From: JAWWOL01 sp963797535
GTDB lineage: Bacteria > Actinomycetota > Actinomycetes > JAWWOL01
Length of the DNA stretch: 64,000 nt
Reading direction: 5' to 3'
Assembly: GCA_963797535.1 (NCBI GenBank)
Contig: CAWCPQ010000001.1
Span: forward strand, 1,674,001 to 1,738,000
The notes under the pieces were generated by a model. That model had not been told where the DNA came from and did not search any database. It worked only from the letters and a program-made list of their open reading frames with translations. Below, piece by piece: positions 11,258 to 19,575 of the stretch (position 1 is its first letter; every line of letters begins with the position of its first letter). The translations under genes and the position numbers were made by a program.

Positions 11258-11274
11258 CCCTTGGCTGCCAAGGG
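11258..11274 (-). promoter_or_regulatory. Inverted repeat in the kdp leader
   Basis: CCCTTGG-CTG-CCAAGGG is a perfect 7-bp inverted repeat, 22 bases before the start of the 27-residue gene. It could form a leader hairpin or serve as an operator. It directly abuts the direct repeat at 11275-11296. Confidence 0.45.
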
Positions 11275-11296
11275 TTCTTGATGAGTCCTTGATGGC
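11275..11296 (-). promoter_or_regulatory. Tandem 11-bp repeat upstream of kdp, possible KdpE site
   Basis: TTCTTGATGAG and TCCTTGATGGC are adjacent, so TTGATG recurs exactly 11 bases apart, one helical turn. OmpR/KdpE-type regulators bind such head-to-tail repeats. The place between the divergent kdp operon and the KimA-like gene suits control of either. No binding is shown. Confidence 0.45.
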
Positions 11297-11406
11297 AAAC
11301 CGTGCCGACGGCCAGCAATCCTGACGTTTCCTTAACACCCGCCAAGCCCCGATCGGCCTGATCGCGGCCTTCAATGGAAGGTGTCAGGTTCGAGCAGGGA
11401 GCACCG

Positions 11407-13782
11407 ATGGTCAGCGTCTTGTCCGGTACGGCACCGTCAGGGTTGTCGGTCGGTGAGCTGCTCCCCGAGTCCACCAGCTACCGACTCAAGCGGCGGCTGC
11501 TGGGACCCGCCCTGACCAACGACCAGCTGGTTCACGAAAGACTCAGCAAGAAGATCGCCCTGGGCGTGCTGTCCAGCGACTGCATCTCCTCCAGCGCCTA
11601 CGGCACCGAGGAGATCCTGCTCATCCTGCTGCCGATGTTCGGCATGGCCTCGTACGTCCTGATCATGCCGATGACCCTGGTCGTGCTTGCCGTGCTCGTC
11701 GTGGTGACGTTGTCCTACCGCAAAGTGGTGATGATCTACACCAAGGCTGGCGGTTCCTACGTCGTGGCCAGGGAAAACTTCGGGCCGAACATCGCTCAGA
11801 TCGCAGCCGTCGCGCTGATGCTCGACTACATCGTCACCGTAGCCGTCCAGGCCGCCGCCGGCACCGCTGCGTTGCTGTCGGCCTTCCCACCCCTGCAGAA
11901 CCCGGACCTACACCTCAATCTGACCATCACCATCGCCGTCATCGTCCTGCTGTTCTATGGCAACCTGCGCGGCATCCGCGAGGCAGGACGGGCTTTCGCG
12001 TTCCCGACCTACTTCTTCGTCGTCTCCATGGTTCTCATGCTGGCCGCTGGATTCATCCGAGAGGTGACCGGATCGCTGCACGTCTACACCTACCCGACCG
12101 GCGACCCGAATGCTTTCCGGCTCGGAAGCGGCCACCCGGTCCTGGCGGTGGGAGCCATCTACATCCTGCTGAAAGCCTTCGCCAACGGCGGTTCGTCGCT
12201 GACCGGGCTCGAGGCCATCTCCAACGGCGTCGGCGCTTTCAAACGCCCTGAAGGCCCCAACGCGCGACGCACCCTCGTCATCATGAGCGCGATCCTCGGC
12301 ACCCTGGTCGCGGGCGTGTCCTGGATGGCGCACCTGACACACGCCGTCCCGTACAAGAGCGGCACCCCCACCGTCATCTCACAGGTCGCCAAGGCTGCCT
12401 TTGGCACGAGTCCCGTTGCCCACGTGGCCTTCCTGATGCTGCAGATGGCCACCATGCTGATCCTCTACACCGGCGCGAACACCCCGTTTGCCGGCTTTCC
12501 GTTCCTTACCAGCTTTGTTGCGGAGGACTCGTTCCTGCCGCGGTGGCTCACCAAGCGAGGGCACCGGCTGGCCTTCTCCAACGGCATCGTGGTCCTGGCC
12601 ATCTGTGCGCTGCTGCTCGTGATCGGCACGGATGCCCACGTCGACAAGCTGATCGCGTTCTACGCCATCGGCGTCTTCACCGGCTTCACGATGGCCGGCT
12701 TCGGGATGGCCCGCTACTTCCGGCGGCACAAGGGCGACGGCTGGCGTTCCAACGTTGCCATCAACGTCATCTCGGGCTCGGTCTCCGCGGTGGTGGTGGT
12801 GATCTTCGCCGTCACCAAGTTCACCGAGGGCGCCTGGCTCGTCCTGGTCATCTTCCCGGTGATGGTTGCCGGTCTGCTGCGGCTGCGGCACCAGTACGCG
12901 TTGGAGGCACAGGCCCTGGCCAGCGCGCCACGGCTGCCGACGCAGGCACACTTCAGCCGGCACGTGGTCCTCGTGCTCATCGACTCCGTCGACCTCGCGG
13001 TGGTGCGAGCCGTGCAGTACGCCCGCAGCCTGCGGCCGTACGACGTCCGTGCCGTGCACTTCGTGGTCGACCCGGACCAGGCCCGGCGGGTACAGGAGGC
13101 CTGGGCGGACCAGCCGGGGCTCGACCTCGGCCTCGACGTCATCGAGTGCCCCGACCGCCGGTTGAGCCGGGCGGCGCTCGAGCTGGCCGCGCGGGCAACG
13201 GCTGACCCGTCGACCCAGGTGACCCTGCTGCTCCCGCGGCGCACCTACTCGCCGCTGCTCGGTCGCCTGCTGCACGACCGCACCGCCGACCACATCGCCG
13301 AGGTGGTCAGCCGGCTGCCCAGGGTCGCAGCCACCATCGTCCCGTTCGACGTCACCGCTCCGGTGATCCCGACCCCTCGGGTCGAACGCGCGGCCGCGAT
13401 CCTGGCCGACATCTCCGGCGCGCCCGTGCCGTCGACGGTCACGGCTCCCGTCCCCGCCTCGACGCCTCCCGACCGGCTGGCGGAGCCGACCCCGGACGGC
13501 GTGACCCCGCTCGGGGCGGTGACGTGGCGGGAACGCGCCACCGTGCAGGGCCGGGTCCGCACCGTCAGCGTCACCCCGATCTCCGGCGTGCCTGCTCTGC
13601 GGGCAGAGCTGTGCGACTCCAGCGGCGGCATCGTCGTGATGTTCTACGGCCGGCGCAAGATCGAGGGCATCGAGCCCGGCGTAACGCTGCGCGTCGAGGG
13701 CATGGTCGGGTCGGACAGCGGCCGGCTGGCGATCCTCAACCCGCTCTACGAGCTGGTCGGTCCAAGCGGGGACGAGAGTTAG
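11407..13782 (+). CDS. KimA-like APC-superfamily K+ transporter with C-terminal OB-fold
   Basis: A 791-residue protein of three parts. Residues about 40-480 hold some 12 membrane segments, with LGVLSSDCISSSAYGTEEIL and KAGGSYVVARENFG typical of the KimA/YdaO branch of APC permeases. Known KimA proteins import K+. A soluble alpha/beta region follows (about 510-650, beginning HVVLVLIDSVDLAVVRAVQY) and resembles a USP domain. The last 85 residues (RERATVQGRVRTVSV to LAILNPLYELV) look like an OB-fold. The ATG at 11407 has GGGAG six bases upstream; an ATG at 11374 has none. Divergent from kdp and followed by kdpD/E-like genes, it fits K+ uptake. It could still be an amino-acid permease. Confidence 0.8.
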   Translation: MVSVLSGTAPSGLSVGELLPESTSYRLKRRLLGPALTNDQLVHERLSKKIALGVLSSDCISSSAYGTEEILLILLPMFGMASYVLIMPMTLVVLAVLVVVTLSYRKVVMIYTKAGGSYVVARENFGPNIAQIAAVALMLDYIVTVAVQAAAGTAALLSAFPPLQNPDLHLNLTITIAVIVLLFYGNLRGIREAGRAFAFPTYFFVVSMVLMLAAGFIREVTGSLHVYTYPTGDPNAFRLGSGHPVLAVGAIYILLKAFANGGSSLTGLEAISNGVGAFKRPEGPNARRTLVIMSAILGTLVAGVSWMAHLTHAVPYKSGTPTVISQVAKAAFGTSPVAHVAFLMLQMATMLILYTGANTPFAGFPFLTSFVAEDSFLPRWLTKRGHRLAFSNGIVVLAICALLLVIGTDAHVDKLIAFYAIGVFTGFTMAGFGMARYFRRHKGDGWRSNVAINVISGSVSAVVVVIFAVTKFTEGAWLVLVIFPVMVAGLLRLRHQYALEAQALASAPRLPTQAHFSRHVVLVLIDSVDLAVVRAVQYARSLRPYDVRAVHFVVDPDQARRVQEAWADQPGLDLGLDVIECPDRRLSRAALELAARATADPSTQVTLLLPRRTYSPLLGRLLHDRTADHIAEVVSRLPRVAATIVPFDVTAPVIPTPRVERAAAILADISGAPVPSTVTAPVPASTPPDRLAEPTPDGVTPLGAVTWRERATVQGRVRTVSVTPISGVPALRAELCDSSGGIVVMFYGRRKIEGIEPGVTLRVEGMVGSDSGRLAILNPLYELVGPSGDES

Positions 13783-13798
13783 CGGCACACTGGTCCTC

Positions 13799-15208
13799 GT
13801 GCCCACCGCCGGAACCACCGTCACCTCGTGGATCAGGCTGGGTACGGCCATCAGCGTGCGCCGCCAGATCGGCGGACTGCTGCTCGCCGTCGTCCTGCTG
13901 CCCCTCGCGACGGTGGTCATGGCAGCCAACCGCAGCCACCTCGCTCTGGTCGACGAGGTCCTCATCTACCTGGTCTGCCTGGTGGCGATCACGTTGGTCG
14001 GCGGGCTGATCCCGGCTGTGCTGTCCGCTGTCGCAGCGAGCCTGCTGCTCAACTGGTTTTTCACCCCGCCGCTGCACACCTGGACCGTCGACGCCCCGCA
14101 GAACCTGCTCGCCCTGGTGCTGTTCGTGTCCGTCGCCGTCATCGTGAGCGGGACGGTGCACCTGGCGGCACGGCGATCCGCCTCCGCTGCCCGCAGCTCG
14201 CACGAGGCCGGCGTACTCCTGTCGCTCGCACAGACCGTGCTCAGCGGCGAGGACTCGGCGACCGCAGTGCTGACCCGGTTGAGCCAAACCCTTGGCGGGA
14301 CAGCCGAACTCGTCGAACGCACGGGTGACGAGTGGGTGACCGTCGCATCGGGAGGTCCTCCGGCAGCCGGGACGGCGACGACCTACGCCGTTCGGGCAAA
14401 CCTGCGCCTGCGACTGACCGGCGGCGACCAGGGCAACGCCGGGCCGAGGCTGATCGACGGCTTCGCCGCCCAGGCTGCTGCCGCGCTGGACCGCGACCGG
14501 CTCCGCCAGCAGGCCGCGGAGTCGGAGGCGCTCAAGGAAGGCAACCGGATCCGGACCGCGCTGCTGGCAGCCGTCGGCCACGACCTGCGTACGCCGCTGG
14601 CCTCGGTCAAGGCCAGCGTGAGCAGCCTTCGGCAGACCGACATCACCTTGTCCGAGGAGGATCGGCAAGCCCTGCTCGCGACGATCGAGGAAGGCGCAGA
14701 CCGGCTCGACGCGCTGATCGGCAACCTGCTCGACCTCAGCCGGCTGCAGACCGGGTCGGTTCATCCGCTGGTCCGGCCGACCTCGCTCGACGAGGTCGCA
14801 CCGCTCGCGCTGCGCGGACTGTCCGGCAAGGTCCGGCTCGACCTGCCGGACGACCTGCCGCTGGTCGGCACCGACCCCGGTCTGCTCGAACGAGCACTTG
14901 CCAACGTCGCGGGCAACGCCGTGCGGTTCTCCCCCGCCGGCCGGCTGCCCTACCTCACCGCCAGGGCCGACAGCACCGGCGTGAGTGTCGAGGTGGTCGA
15001 CCACGGTCCCGGCATCCCTGCAGACGCCAAGCTGCGGATCTTCGACGCGTTCCAGCGCCTCGACGACCGGTCAGCCGGCGGGGTCGGCCTCGGGCTCGCC
15101 GTGGCAAAGGGCTTCGTCGAGGCGATGGGCGGCACGATCCGGGCGTTCGACACCGATGGCGGCGGCGTCACCATGCAGATCCGGCTTCCCCTGGCCACCA
15201 CGCCATGA
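13799..15208 (+). CDS. Short KdpD-like sensor histidine kinase (DUF4118 type)
   Basis: A 469-residue kinase starting at GTG 13799. It matches the C-terminal half of KdpD: four DUF4118 membrane segments (about 25-120, with NWFFTPPLHTWTV), a linker, HisKA with His261 in AVGHDLRTPLASVKAS, and an ATPase domain with DHGPGIPADAK and GVGLGLAVAKG. The N-terminal KdpD nucleotide-binding and USP domains are absent. The closeness to the full-length KdpD here (HDLRTPLA, FQRLDD, GLGLAVA) suggests an old duplication. Its stop overlaps the start of the KdpE-type gene (ATGA), so these two are the direct partners. The ligand is unknown; K+ or turgor is likely. Confidence 0.88.
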   Translation: MPTAGTTVTSWIRLGTAISVRRQIGGLLLAVVLLPLATVVMAANRSHLALVDEVLIYLVCLVAITLVGGLIPAVLSAVAASLLLNWFFTPPLHTWTVDAPQNLLALVLFVSVAVIVSGTVHLAARRSASAARSSHEAGVLLSLAQTVLSGEDSATAVLTRLSQTLGGTAELVERTGDEWVTVASGGPPAAGTATTYAVRANLRLRLTGGDQGNAGPRLIDGFAAQAAAALDRDRLRQQAAESEALKEGNRIRTALLAAVGHDLRTPLASVKASVSSLRQTDITLSEEDRQALLATIEEGADRLDALIGNLLDLSRLQTGSVHPLVRPTSLDEVAPLALRGLSGKVRLDLPDDLPLVGTDPGLLERALANVAGNAVRFSPAGRLPYLTARADSTGVSVEVVDHGPGIPADAKLRIFDAFQRLDDRSAGGVGLGLAVAKGFVEAMGGTIRAFDTDGGGVTMQIRLPLATTP

Positions 15209-15885
15209 CCCGGATCCTGGTCGTGGACGACGAGCCCGCGATCCTGCGCGCGCTCGCGATCACGTTGACCGCCCGCGACTACGAGGTGGTGACGGCGGCA
15301 ACCGGCGCCGAGGGTCTGGCCGCCGCCGCCAGCGCCCACCCGGCTGTGGTGATTCTCGACCTGGGGCTGCCGGACATCGACGGCGTCGAAGTGATCCGCG
15401 GCATCAGGGGCTGGTCACCCGTACCCATCATCGTGCTGTCCGCGAGGGAGCAGGAGGAGCAAAAGGTGGCGGCCCTCGACGCCGGCGCCGACGACTACGT
15501 GACCAAGCCGTTCGGCATGCACGAGCTGCTCGCGAGACTGCGCGCAGCCGTCCGCAGGTCGGCCCCCGGTGAGGCGGAACCCCTTGTCCGTACGGCAGAT
15601 TTCGTCGTGGATCTCGCGTCGAAGCAGGTGACGCGGCTCGACGGCTCACGGGTGCGGCTGACGCCGACGGAATGGCAGATCGTCGAGACGCTGGCCAAGA
15701 ATCCCGGTCGCCTGGTCACCGGCCTGCACCTGTTGCACGAGGTCTGGGGACCGGCGTACGGCACGGAGACCAACTACCTGCGCGTCTACATGGCTCAGCT
15801 GCGCCGTAAGCTCGAACCCGACCCGGCTCACCCGGTGTCGCTGCTGACCGAGCCCGGCATGGGCTACCGGCTGGTCGTCGCCTGA
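15205..15885 (+). CDS. kdpE: KdpE-type response regulator
   Basis: A 226-residue OmpR-family regulator. The receiver domain has VVDDEPA, phospho-acceptor Asp52 in VVILDLGLPDIDG, and Lys in VTKPFG. The winged-helix domain (about 130-226) has RVRLTPTEWQIVETLAKNPG and ETNYLRVYMAQLRRKLE, close to KdpE. It is coupled to the short KdpD-like kinase and is the only regulator near either KdpD, so it may take phosphate from both. The likely target is the kdp promoter at 11.2-11.4 kb. The last 22 bases overlap the convergent ROK gene. Confidence 0.88.
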   Translation: MTRILVVDDEPAILRALAITLTARDYEVVTAATGAEGLAAAASAHPAVVILDLGLPDIDGVEVIRGIRGWSPVPIIVLSAREQEEQKVAALDAGADDYVTKPFGMHELLARLRAAVRRSAPGEAEPLVRTADFVVDLASKQVTRLDGSRVRLTPTEWQIVETLAKNPGRLVTGLHLLHEVWGPAYGTETNYLRVYMAQLRRKLEPDPAHPVSLLTEPGMGYRLVVA

Positions 15886-17006
15886 CCGGCGAGCACAGCC
15901 GCCCCGATCAGGTCGGCGTGCTCCGCGACGGTGCCCGGAACGACCTGCGCGACGGCAGACGTCGCCGGCCTGGAGTAGCGCTCGATCGCCTCCGCCATCC
16001 CGGCCAGGATGTGCTGCCCCGCCGGACCGAGGCCACCGTCGAGGATGAACAGGTCCGGGTTGAGCAGGGTGCACAGGTCGGCCAGCGGGCGGCCGATGGT
16101 CCGACCGACATCGACGAGCAGCCGCTGCAGCCCGACGTCACCATCGGCGGCGAGCTCGAGGATCGTCGCGAACGTGAGTGGCTCGTCGTAGGCCGGTTGG
16201 GCGAGGTCGATCAGGTCGGTGCCGATGATCCGGGTCAGGCAACCGCGGCCACCGCAGAAGCACAGCGGTCCGTCCTCGACCATCTGCACGTGCGCCAGCT
16301 CTCCGGCGAGACCGGTGGTCCCCCGGTGCAGGCGACCACCGAGGATCAACCCCGCTCCGACACCACGACCGCCCACCTTGACCACGACGACGTGGGACTT
16401 GCCCTGACCCGCCCCATGAACGTGCTCGGCGAGCGCGGACAGGTTGGCGTCGTTCTCGACGAAAGCCGGCAGCCCGAACCGTTGCTCCAGGTCGTCCACC
16501 AGGTCCGCGCCGAGCCATGCCGCAGTCTTGGCATGCCGGCGCGCAAACACCTGGCCCCGTTGAAAAGGAGCCGGGATGCCCAGCACGACAGCGACCAGCC
16601 CATCGACGGTGTAACCGGCTTCCTTGGCGGACCGGGCGAGGGACCTGTGCACCCGATCGAGCATGGTGTTCCGGTCGAGGTCGGCAGCCAGTGACTGCTC
16701 CCGCACGACCACCAGGCTGCCGGCCAGGGTGACGATGGCAACGCTCAGCAGCCCGAAGGACCAGGACATCGCACCGACCGCCCTCGGCCGGCCGGTGAGG
16801 GTCAGGACGCGCGCCGGCCGGCCGGCGCCCGTTGGTGCAGCCGGTGGCGCCTCGATGACGATGCCCAGGTCCACCAGCTCGACGACAAGACCGGCAAGGG
16901 TTCCCTTGGCCAGCCCGAGCCGCTGGGCAAGCTCGGACCTGCTCGCCTCGCCGAGCTGGGCCAGGGCTTCGACAACGCGCTGCTGACTCGGTCGGAGATC
17001 CGTCAT
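15864..17006 (-). CDS. ROK-family transcriptional regulator
   Basis: A 380-residue ROK repressor. The N-terminal winged helix (about 8-60) has SRSELAQRLGLAKGTLAGLV. The ROK sugar-kinase-like domain has VENDANLSALAEHVHG, the ELAHVQ histidine and a zinc motif CFCGGRGCL. Such proteins bind a sugar or phosphosugar and repress uptake or catabolic genes. ATG 17006 has AAGGTG upstream; a TTG at 17039 is weaker. It is divergent from an MFS gene, its probable target. The usual Glu after GCL is Thr here. Confidence 0.85.
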   Translation of the reverse strand: MTDLRPSQQRVVEALAQLGEASRSELAQRLGLAKGTLAGLVVELVDLGIVIEAPPAAPTGAGRPARVLTLTGRPRAVGAMSWSFGLLSVAIVTLAGSLVVVREQSLAADLDRNTMLDRVHRSLARSAKEAGYTVDGLVAVVLGIPAPFQRGQVFARRHAKTAAWLGADLVDDLEQRFGLPAFVENDANLSALAEHVHGAGQGKSHVVVVKVGGRGVGAGLILGGRLHRGTTGLAGELAHVQMVEDGPLCFCGGRGCLTRIIGTDLIDLAQPAYDEPLTFATILELAADGDVGLQRLLVDVGRTIGRPLADLCTLLNPDLFILDGGLGPAGQHILAGMAEAIERYSRPATSAVAQVVPGTVAEHADLIGAAVLAGQATTSR

Positions 17007-17021
17007 GGTTGACACCTTAGC

Positions 17022-17037
17022 CTGAATGACTGAATCC
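17022..17037. promoter_or_regulatory. Direct repeat between ROK regulator and MFS gene
   Basis: CTGAATGA is followed at once by CTGAATCC, a tandem 8-bp repeat in an A/T-richer gap (about 17010-17115) between two divergent genes. It is a candidate operator or promoter element for the ROK regulator; nothing more can be said from sequence. Confidence 0.35.
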
Positions 17038-17116
17038 AATCAAATACCCTGTCCAGCGACCCACGGTGAAACCTCGATTTTTCAAGTGTCTGCAGGCAAA
17101 GTACGATGGACACATC

Positions 17117-18376
17117 ATGACGACGACCGAAGACGACCTGACCTATTTAGCCGAATCCGATCAAAATACGGACCACAGATTGCGGCGCGCGGCGTACGCC
17201 CTCCGCGACCCGCTCTACCGCAAGTGGTTCCTGTGTCAGGTGTTCTCCGCGTCGGGGTCGATGACGCAGGCTGTCGCGGGGTCCTGGCTGGTCCTGCAGA
17301 TGACCGGCCGGGCGCTGGACATCGGCTTCCTCGGGGTGGTCACCTGGGGCCCGACGCTGCTGCTCGGCGCATGGGCCGGCGGAGTGGTCGACCGCTTCGA
17401 CCACCGACGGTTGCTCATCGTGACCCAGAGCCTGTTCATCCTGTTCGGAGCCGCGCAGACGGTGCTGGTCGGCACCGGCAGCATCCAGCTCTGGATGATC
17501 ATGGTGTTCGGCGCGCTCAACGGCCTGGTCCAGTCCGTCGACGGTCCTGCCCGTCAGGTCTACGTCTTCCAGCTGGTCGGGCCGGCCAGGCTGGCCAGCG
17601 CGGTCGGGCTGTATGAGGTGATGCTCAACGCGGCCAGGGTGTTCGGGCCGGCCATGGGTGGCTTGCTGCTCGCCACCGTCGGGACGGCCGCCTGCTTCCT
17701 CCTCAACACACTGTCCTTCGTCCCCACCCTCACGGTTCTGCTCCGGAACAAGCCGGTCGCCGTCACGCCTGCGGAGGTCAAGGCCCCGCGCGAGCACGTG
17801 CGGGTACGGGACGGGCTCGCGGCGGTCGCGCGAAACCCGCAGATCCGCTCGTGCATTCTGATCGCCGCGACCGGTGGACTCGTGTTCAACATGGGCACGA
17901 CGATGCCGCTGTTCGCCCAGCGTGTGCTGCACCTCGGGGGCGGTGGCTTTGGTGCCCTGATGGCCTGCTTCGGCCTCGGTGCCGTGCCGGGAGCCCTGAT
18001 GGCCGCCAGCGCCAAGCACGAGCCGGCCGGTCCCCTGATCCGGATCCTGGCGCTGCTGACCGGAGTGACGATCCTGGCCACCTCCATGACTCCCGTGGCC
18101 GCGGGCGCCTACATCGGGATGGGGCTGGCCGGCTTCCTGTCGATCTGGCTGATCGCCAGCGCCAACACGTTGGTGCAGCTGCGCTCCGACCCGGCGATGC
18201 GCGGTCGGGTGATGGGCATCTGGACCATGGCGTTGCCGGGCACGATCCCGATCACCGGCATGGTGGCGGCGGTCGCAGCGACGCTCGACCCGAGGGCCGG
18301 GGTCGGGATCGCCGGCGTGGTCATCCTGGCAACCGCTGCCGGCACCTGGACCTCGCTGGCCGACAAGGCGGTCTGA
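17117..18376 (+). CDS. MFS exporter of the EntS / MFS_3 type
   Basis: A 419-residue major facilitator protein with about 12 membrane segments. The loop 2-3 motif GAWAGGVVDRFDHRRLLI matches the MFS A-motif (G-x-x-x-D-R-x-x-R-R). This branch mostly exports drugs, siderophores or metabolites. ATG 17117 was chosen because the segment before it is unlike the family. The divergent ROK gene suggests sugar-responsive control, so sugar efflux is also possible. Confidence 0.82.
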   Translation: MTTTEDDLTYLAESDQNTDHRLRRAAYALRDPLYRKWFLCQVFSASGSMTQAVAGSWLVLQMTGRALDIGFLGVVTWGPTLLLGAWAGGVVDRFDHRRLLIVTQSLFILFGAAQTVLVGTGSIQLWMIMVFGALNGLVQSVDGPARQVYVFQLVGPARLASAVGLYEVMLNAARVFGPAMGGLLLATVGTAACFLLNTLSFVPTLTVLLRNKPVAVTPAEVKAPREHVRVRDGLAAVARNPQIRSCILIAATGGLVFNMGTTMPLFAQRVLHLGGGGFGALMACFGLGAVPGALMAASAKHEPAGPLIRILALLTGVTILATSMTPVAAGAYIGMGLAGFLSIWLIASANTLVQLRSDPAMRGRVMGIWTMALPGTIPITGMVAAVAATLDPRAGVGIAGVVILATAAGTWTSLADKAV

Positions 18377-18379
18377 CGG

Positions 18380-19228
18380 TCAGGCGACCGCCGGGCGGAG
18401 CAGGCTGATCCGGGACTGGAACGACGAGCGCCGAGCGACCTGCTCGGCGAAGGCGCGGTCGCGGATGCCGGGCTGCTCGCACTCGTCGTCATAGACGCTG
18501 CTCATCGCAGTCCTCAGCATTGCCAGGGCTTCCGAGCGCATCTGCGACACGCGGCTCTCGGTCACGCCCAACCGTGCTGCGATGCTCGAGGACGCCTCGC
18601 CCTCGAGGAAATAGCTGACGACGACGTCGCGCAACCGCTCGGGCAGCTCAAGCAGCGCGTCACGCACGTAGCTCGACTGCTCGATTCCTTCCAGCAGCGC
18701 CAGCGGGTTCGGCTGCTGCGGGTCGACCAGCACCGAGGCCAGACAGACGTTGTCGTCACCGTTGCGGCTGGAGTCGGCGTCGAGACTCACCACGAGCGCA
18801 CGGTGGGCCCGTCCCTCCAGCGCCGTCAGCTCTCCGAGCGACATCCCCATCCGATCAGCGTGCTCGTGCGGCGTCGGCGTGCGTCGCAGCTCTCCCTCGA
18901 GCTGGGAGCGGGCAGCCTCCGCCTGGCGAAGGGCACTGCGCAGCGTCCGGGGAGCGAAGTCCAGTGCCCGTACGGAGTCGAGAATCGCGCCGCGGATGCG
19001 TACGGCGGCCCAGCGCTCGAACGGGACTCCACGGGAGGCGTCGTAGCGGTGTGCGGCCTCGACCAGACCCAAACGGGCAGCCTGCGCCAGCTCCTCGCGG
19101 TCGGCGTGCCGCGGGAAGTGCCCCGCCACGCTGGACAGCACCTGACGCACGAGGGTCAGGTGGGCCTCGATCAAGTCGTCGACATCGCTCGATGGCCGAG
19201 CCTCGCTCGTCACTGCAACAGCCGTCAT
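18380..19228 (-). CDS. FliA/WhiG-type alternative sigma factor
   Basis: A 282-residue sigma-70 protein with regions 2, 3 and 4. Region 2 shows DREELAQAARLGLVEAAHRY and the RIRGAILDSVRALDFAPR segment typical of the FliA/WhiG group. Region 4 has LPERLRDVVVSYFLEGEASS, then a helix-turn-helix ending VTESRVSQMRSEAL. Such factors switch on late flagellar genes (FliA) or sporulation genes (WhiG). With cheA and a flgN-like gene 18 kb away, motility is more likely. A C-terminal tail of about 35 residues follows region 4. ATG 19228 has GAGG six bases upstream. Confidence 0.85.
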   Translation of the reverse strand: MTAVAVTSEARPSSDVDDLIEAHLTLVRQVLSSVAGHFPRHADREELAQAARLGLVEAAHRYDASRGVPFERWAAVRIRGAILDSVRALDFAPRTLRSALRQAEAARSQLEGELRRTPTPHEHADRMGMSLGELTALEGRAHRALVVSLDADSSRNGDDNVCLASVLVDPQQPNPLALLEGIEQSSYVRDALLELPERLRDVVVSYFLEGEASSSIAARLGVTESRVSQMRSEALAMLRTAMSSVYDDECEQPGIRDRAFAEQVARRSSFQSRISLLRPAVA

Positions 19229-19575
19229 GGTCGCCTCGCTTCGCCCTGGGTACGGGACCCCGGCCACCGGTCAGTGGTGGACGAAGAAGATGTCGACAGC
19301 GGGCCGAGGCCGATCGATACGCCGGGAACCCCCAGTTGGTGGCTCCGTACGGCTCAGCATCCGGCTGCCGGGACTCGTGGCCGGGATGGCCATCTGTGAC
19401 TAGCCGCCGTCACCCGATGCCGCTGCAGGAGTCCTTGTTGATCTTGTTTCCGGCGTGTTAACTCAGCGGTGCGCCCAAATGGACCGGTGGGCACTGCGCC
19501 GACCGGTTCAGTCCCGTTCGCCTCAGCGAGAACCGTGCTTGCATCCACAATGAACCGGGTCATTGTGCAGATAAC
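19229..19575 (-). other. Leader region of the motility-type sigma gene, no protein gene
   Basis: These 347 bases contain no convincing coding frame. They lie upstream of the sigma gene and downstream of the FUSC gene, both on the minus strand. The part nearest the sigma gene (about 19300-19460) is full of short self-complementary runs (CCGTACGG, CCGGCAGCCGG). It may hold a structured RNA leader, but I could not match it to a known riboswitch. Confidence 0.3.

Noticed and set aside
11237..11406. c-di-AMP (ydaO-type) riboswitch upstream of the KimA-like gene
   Set aside because: The gap is only 170 bases and shared with the kdp promoter, and I could not see the conserved ydaO core.
12379..13965. 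Minus-strand 528-codon frame
   Set aside because: It is a shadow of the KimA-like gene and the following kinase.
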